From DASYLJ01 sp036009625 (GTDB lineage Bacteria > Desulfobacterota > Binatia > DP-6), in NCBI GenBank assembly GCA_036009625.1, contig DASYLJ010000200.1, forward strand, positions 62,001 through 126,000: 64,000 nucleotides of DNA, written 5' to 3'. The notes beneath the pieces were generated by a model. The model was not told the DNA's origin. It made no database searches and saw only the letters and a list, made by a program, of their open reading frames with translations. Below are positions 61,101-64,000 of this stretch, piece by piece; position 1 is the stretch's first letter; each line of letters starts with the position of its first letter. A program made the translations under genes and the position numbers.

Positions 61101-64000
61101 GTGTTCGGGGTTGCGACGCAGCCCGCAACCGGGTCGCACGCGTCGGTGGTGCAGGCGTTGCCATCGTTGCAGACGACCGGGGTGCCGACGACGCAGCCCG
61201 ACGCGGGGTTGCACGTCTCCGTGCCGTTGCAGGCGTTGCCGTCGTTGCACGTGAGCGGCGTCCCGCCTCCGCACGCGCCGGTCGACGGATTGCACGTCTC
61301 CGTACCGTTGCAGGCATTGCCGTCACCGCAGGCAACAGCGGTTCCGCCACACGAGCCGGCCGCGCAGACGTCACCCGTCGTACACAGGTTGCCGTCGTTG
61401 CACGACGCCGTGTTCGGCGTGTGCACGCAGCCACCGGCGCCGCACGAATCGGTGGTGCACGGGTTCTCGTCGTCGCAGGACGGCGAGGTGCCGCCCACGC
61501 AGCCGGTCGCCGGCGCGCAGGTCTCGACGCCGTTGCAGGCATTGCCGTCGTTGCACGAAAGCGGCGTGCCGGCGATGCACCCCGCGATGGCGCTGCACGA
61601 CTCGGTGCCGTTGCAGGCATTGCCGTCGTTGCACAGCGCCGCGCTGGCGGTGTTCACGCAACCGCCCGCGGGATTGCAGGAGTCGACCGTGCACGCGACG
61701 CCGTCGTCGCACGACAGCGGTCCACCGGCATGGCAGGTGCCGCTGCCACAGACGTCACCCGTGGTACACGCGTTACCGTCGCTGCAGGACGCGGTGTTGT
61801 TGGTGAAGACGCAGCCGCCGCCGCTGCAGCTGTCGGTGGTACACGCGTTGCCGTCATTGCACGTGAGCGGTGTCCCGGCCACGCAGCCCGTGGCGGGGTT
61901 GCAGGTCTCCGTCCCGTTGCAGGCATTGCCGTCGTTGCAGACGGGTGGCGGGCCGGCAACGCAGCCACTGGCCGGGTTGCACGTCTCGATACCATTGCAG
62001 GCATTGCCATCACCGCAGGTAACGACGGTGCCCCCGCAGGTGCCGGCGGCGCAGACGTCCCCCGAGGTACAGGCGTTGCCGTCGTTGCACGAGGCCGTGT
62101 TCGGCGTGTGGATACACCCACCCGCACCACACGAATCGGTCGTGCACGGGTTCTGATCGTCGCACGACGGCGGGGTCCCGGTGACGCAGCCGGTCGCCGG
62201 CGCGCACGTCTCGACCCCGTTGCAGGCGTTGCCGTCGCTGCACGTGAGCGGCGTCCCGGAGACGCACCCCGTCGCCGGCGCGCACGTCTCGACGCCGTTG
62301 CAGGCGTTGCCGTCGGTGCAGGTGACCGCGGCACCGCCGGTACACGTGCCGGCCGTGCAGACGTCACCGGTGGTGCACGCGTTGCCATCGGTGCACGACG
62401 CCGTGTTCGGCGTGTGCACGCAGCCGCCGGGGCCGCAACTGTCGTCGGTGCACGGGTTGCCATCGTTGCAGTTGAGCGTCGTGCCGGCGACGCAGCCGGT
62501 GACGGTGTTGCACGTCTCGACGCCGTTGCACGGGTTGCCATCGTCGCACACGCGCGGCGTACCGGCGCCGCAGGCGCCGGCGGCACACACGTCGCCGACG
62601 GTACAGGCGTTGCCGTCGGTGCACGACGCGGTGTTCGGCGTGAAGGTACAGCCGGTGACGGGATGGCAGCCGTCGGTGGTGCACGGGTTGCCGTCGCTGC
62701 AGACGAGCGACGTCCCCGTCGTGCAGCCCGACGCCGGGTTGCAGCCCTCGGTGCCGTTGCAGACGTTGCCGTCGTTGCAGGCGAGCGGCGTACCCGGCTG
62801 ACATGTGCCGTTGCCGAGGTTGCAGGTCTCGATGCCGGTGCAGGCGTTGTTGTCGGTGCAGTCGGACGGGGCATCGCACGTGCACGTCGGCGGCGGACCG
62901 ACGGCGTCCGGCGGCAGCTGCCCGGGGGCGGTCGCCGCCGCCCAGCCGCCCTCGGCGGCGTAGTAGTCGATGACGTAGAGCTGCGGCTCGCACTCGTCGA
63001 CGTCGGTGAGATCGCTGGTGGTCTGGAACGACAGGAACCAGAGCCCCATGTTGGCGGCGATGGGCCCACTGCTCTCGCCCGCGCCGGTGATCTGCAGCAG
63101 CGTGCCGGCGTTGGTGTCGAGCACGAACACGCGGCTGCCGACGGTGTCGTTCTGCAGCGGGTCGCCGGTGCAGACGAACGGTACGCGGGTGCCACCCGGG
63201 TCCAGCGCCGGGAACGAGCAATCGCCGTGCGTCGCCGGGCTGGTGAGCGGCGTCAGCTCGGGCGCCGTCAGCTTCTTGAAGTCGGCGTCGACGACGCGGC
63301 GGCCGGCACCGCCCGTCACGCCCGGCAGGTTGGTCGCGGTGGTGTCGAAGACGAGGTGCTTGGCGTTCTCGGCGACGACCGGGTTGGCGCTCGACGCGTT
63401 GCCCGCCGTCATCGGGTAGAGGACGCTGGTGTGGTTCCCCTTGTCGTAGGCGGAGAGGAATATCTGCGCGACGCCCGTGTTGGCGCCCGTGCTCGCGAGC
63501 GCCGCCGCCGACGCGAAGGCGATGCGGGTGCCGGCCTCGTTGATCGACGCGGACGTGCTGGCGCCGGCGCCCGGGGTGGTGAAGCCGGCGCGCGTCGACA
63601 ACCGACGGAAGAGCGCACCCGTGCGCTCGTAGACCAGCACCTGCGACACGCCGCCGGCGGCGAGGCTGCCGACGGTCGCCGTCGACTCGAACGCCATCAC
63701 CGCACCGGTGCCGGAGAGCTGCGGGCGCCGGCTGTCGCCGTCGGTCGCGGACGTCACCGTGAGGCGCGTGTTGCTCTCGAGGTCGAGGAGGTAGAGCTGC
63801 CGGTGGCTGCCGGCGGCGCCACCGAGGCCGCTGTGCGTGCCGTCCGCGTCGTAGGCCAGCCACTGCTCGAAGGTGGTCGTGCCGATGCGGTTCGCGATGC
63901 TGGGGTTGTCGGGAGTGCCGGGACCCGTGGTCACCTGGCGCAGGAACGGCGTGCCGGCCGGCGGACAGACGGTGACCGGCTTCGTGGTGCCCTGCGCACA
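58172..64000 (-). CDS. Giant secreted Cys-rich modular protein, 5' end outside window
   Basis: At least 1940 residues. The frame is open to the right edge, so the true start and signal peptide lie outside. The 62.9-64.0 kb part encodes a beta-rich domain with propeller-like blades (TolB/PD40-like: PQLSGTGAVMAFES, INEAGTRIAFASA). It is followed by about 57 modules of 24-28 residues, each with a C-x-D-G-N-x-C core (CNDGNACNGTETC, CNDGNPCTTDSC) and one or two further Cys, matching Cys-rich repeats of Myxococcota and other secreted deltaproteobacterial proteins. The last roughly 110 residues form a Cys-poor helical end (RRTKLLRRAQAQLTALGKK). Probable extracellular, disulfide-stiffened stalk or matrix protein; no enzyme motif. 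Confidence 0.9.
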   Translation of the reverse strand, partial: CAQGTTKPVTVCPPAGTPFLRQVTTGPGTPDNPSIANRIGTTTFEQWLAYDADGTHSGLGGAAGSHRQLYLLDLESNTRLTVTSATDGDSRRPQLSGTGAVMAFESTATVGSLAAGGVSQVLVYERTGALFRRLSTRAGFTTPGAGASTSASINEAGTRIAFASAAALASTGANTGVAQIFLSAYDKGNHTSVLYPMTAGNASSANPVVAENAKHLVFDTTATNLPGVTGGAGRRVVDADFKKLTAPELTPLTSPATHGDCSFPALDPGGTRVPFVCTGDPLQNDTVGSRVFVLDTNAGTLLQITGAGESSGPIAANMGLWFLSFQTTSDLTDVDECEPQLYVIDYYAAEGGWAAATAPGQLPPDAVGPPPTCTCDAPSDCTDNNACTGIETCNLGNGTCQPGTPLACNDGNVCNGTEGCNPASGCTTGTSLVCSDGNPCTTDGCHPVTGCTFTPNTASCTDGNACTVGDVCAAGACGAGTPRVCDDGNPCNGVETCNTVTGCVAGTTLNCNDGNPCTDDSCGPGGCVHTPNTASCTDGNACTTGDVCTAGTCTGGAAVTCTDGNACNGVETCAPATGCVSGTPLTCSDGNACNGVETCAPATGCVTGTPPSCDDQNPCTTDSCGAGGCIHTPNTASCNDGNACTSGDVCAAGTCGGTVVTCGDGNACNGIETCNPASGCVAGPPPVCNDGNACNGTETCNPATGCVAGTPLTCNDGNACTTDSCSGGGCVFTNNTASCSDGNACTTGDVCGSGTCHAGGPLSCDDGVACTVDSCNPAGGCVNTASAALCNDGNACNGTESCSAIAGCIAGTPLSCNDGNACNGVETCAPATGCVGGTSPSCDDENPCTTDSCGAGGCVHTPNTASCNDGNLCTTGDVCAAGSCGGTAVACGDGNACNGTETCNPSTGACGGGTPLTCNDGNACNGTETCNPASGCVVGTPVVCNDGNACTTDACDPVAGCVATPNTASCNDGNPCTTSDVCAGGTCTGGGATSCDDGVACTVDSCDSITGCGHVPNAGACNDGNPCTTDSCGAGGCVHTPNTASCNDGNLCTTGDVCAAGVCAGIAVTCGDGNACNGTETCNLSTGACGGGTPLTCNDGNACNGTETCVAATGCVAGTPVVCNDGNGCTTDSCDPVSGCVTAPNTVSCNDGNPCTTGDVCAGGSCTGGGATSCDDGVACTVDSCDSITGCGHVPNAGACNDGNPCTTDSCGAGGCLHTPNTASCNDGNLCTTGDVCAAGACGGTAVTCGDGNACNGTETCNPSTGACGGGTPLTCNDGNACNGVETCVAATGCVAGTPVVCNDGNGCTSDSCDPVSGCVTAPNTVSCNDGNPCTTGDVCAGGSCTGGGATSCDDGVACTVDSCDGVTGCTHAPNAGACNDDNPCTDDACGATGCAHTPNAASCNDGNLCTIGDVCAAGSCSGSAVTCGDGNACNGTETCNPGTGLCGGGTPLTCNDGNTCNGTEICNPASGCVAGTPVVCNDGNACTTDACDPVNGCQATPNDAACDDGIACTADACDAVSGCTHAPTPGACDDQNPCTDDSCGATGCVHTPNTASCNDGNLCTTGDSCAAGTCGGAPVACNDGNACNGVEACNTLTGGCTVGTPLACDDGDACNGAETCAPATGCVDGAPLVCNDGNACTDDTCDSATGCTVTADPLACDDDNPCTDDTCDPGTGCANTPNTATCDDDDACTTSDVCAGGTCGGTAVACGDGNACNGTETCNPLSGACQAGTTLTCDDGDVCNGVETCAAATGCVAGTPLTCDDGNVCTDDACDPARGCEATDNTASCDDGAICTTGDVCQGGRCAGTPLACDDGDACTDDLCEPTTGCTSTTAPGFAGTRCPLERLRGLADCGGAPPPERLQRLLSDRLGAALRLLDRAEVATKPARRTKLLRRAQAQLTALGKKTAKLGARGAVPAACSAQVADLLPGLQASIAGLGS
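58500..62880 (-). repeat. About 57 tandem Cys-rich coding modules
   Basis: The C-x-D-x-N-x-C core repeats every 24-28 codons across 4.4 kb. Two main alternating types are CNGxETCxxxxGCxxGTP and CTTDSC or CTTGDVC forms. The central part is made of near-identical copies while both ends are more diverged, as expected from recent expansion in the middle. On the DNA level the repeats also open a 1182-codon frame on the opposite strand, which is not a gene. Confidence 0.9.
59771..61381 (-). repeat. 537-bp tandem super-repeat, three full units
   Basis: The same sequence landmarks recur at exact 537-bp (179-codon, seven-module) spacing: the CNDGNLC-encoding motif at 59771, 60308, 60845 and 61382, and the CDDGVAC-region landmark at 59944, 60481 and 61018. 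Neighbouring units are nearly identical over long stretches. Being a multiple of three, gain or loss of a unit keeps the frame. Confidence 0.85.

Noticed and set aside
58608..62156. Open frame of 1182 codons on the + strand
   Set aside because: Exact antisense of the Cys-rich repeat array; its translation is a periodic low-complexity V/Q/P/S string caused by the repeats, with no signal, ribosome site or homology pattern.
58500..62880. Regularly spaced short repeats, CRISPR-like at first sight
   Set aside because: The repeats are in frame, of varied sequence at codon level, with no unique spacers and no cas genes; they encode Cys-rich modules.

Overview
The window is about two-thirds G+C, tightly packed, with strong third-position GC and many short or overlapping convergent gene ends. 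I see no rRNA, tRNA, insertion sequence, phage gene or CRISPR array. The mix of genes suggests a Gram-negative, deltaproteobacterium-like soil or sediment bacterium. It includes large secreted cysteine-rich repeat proteins, a thrombospondin type 3 repeat protein, multihaem cytochromes with an outer-membrane barrel, sigma-54 control, and crotonase, P450, thioesterase and amidase genes. The Binatota/Desulfobacterota_B or Myxococcota neighbourhood is my best guess. This is inference from gene content, not from a marker gene.

Layout. 1-8721: haem and electron-transfer block. A beta-barrel and a tandem GlcG/HbpS haem-binding protein run leftward. A porin-like barrel overlapping a ten-haem cytochrome with a C-terminal beta-propeller runs rightward. 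8782-10230: a TIR-domain membrane protein. 10550-13350: secreted Cys-rich protein, terminator, trypsin-like protease and a small anchored protein. 13478-21825: probable lipid-modification and sensing block, with a ferritin-like acyl-ACP desaturase relative, a GAF/TM sensor divergent from a GAF/sigma-54 activator, a cyclopropane-synthase (CFAS) catalytic domain beside a geranylgeranyl-reductase-like flavoprotein, a five-haem cytochrome, a cNMP-binding protein, an isolated CFAS N-terminal domain, and a rhodanese. 21827-28646: leftward envelope and helicase run (PMT-like membrane protein, PBP1B, small helical protein, HelD-like helicase).

28763-36874: pteridine-reductase-like SDR, methyltransferase, Lon, cation diffusion facilitator, cytochrome P450 and, divergently, FtsH. 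36893-43016: small basic protein, DTW-domain tRNA modification enzyme, acyl-CoA thioesterase, two consecutive crotonases, OmpA lipoprotein and amidase. 43145-49471: TSP3 repeat protein, lipoprotein, two divergent flavoproteins and an HSL-type esterase. 49567-58129: PQQ-type propeller protein, GAF histidine kinase, endoglycoceramidase-like glycosidase, and an acyltransferase-TetR pair behind a perfect 19-bp palindrome. 58172-64000: the 3' part of a giant secreted protein with about 57 Cys-rich modules, partly built of an exact 537-bp tandem super-repeat.

The most interesting leads are the split CFAS next to a flavin reductase, which could form a methyl-branched or otherwise modified fatty acid pathway; the porin plus decahaem-propeller pair, a possible outer-membrane electron conduit; and the giant modular Cys-rich protein. 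All functions are read from sequence motifs by eye; no search was run.
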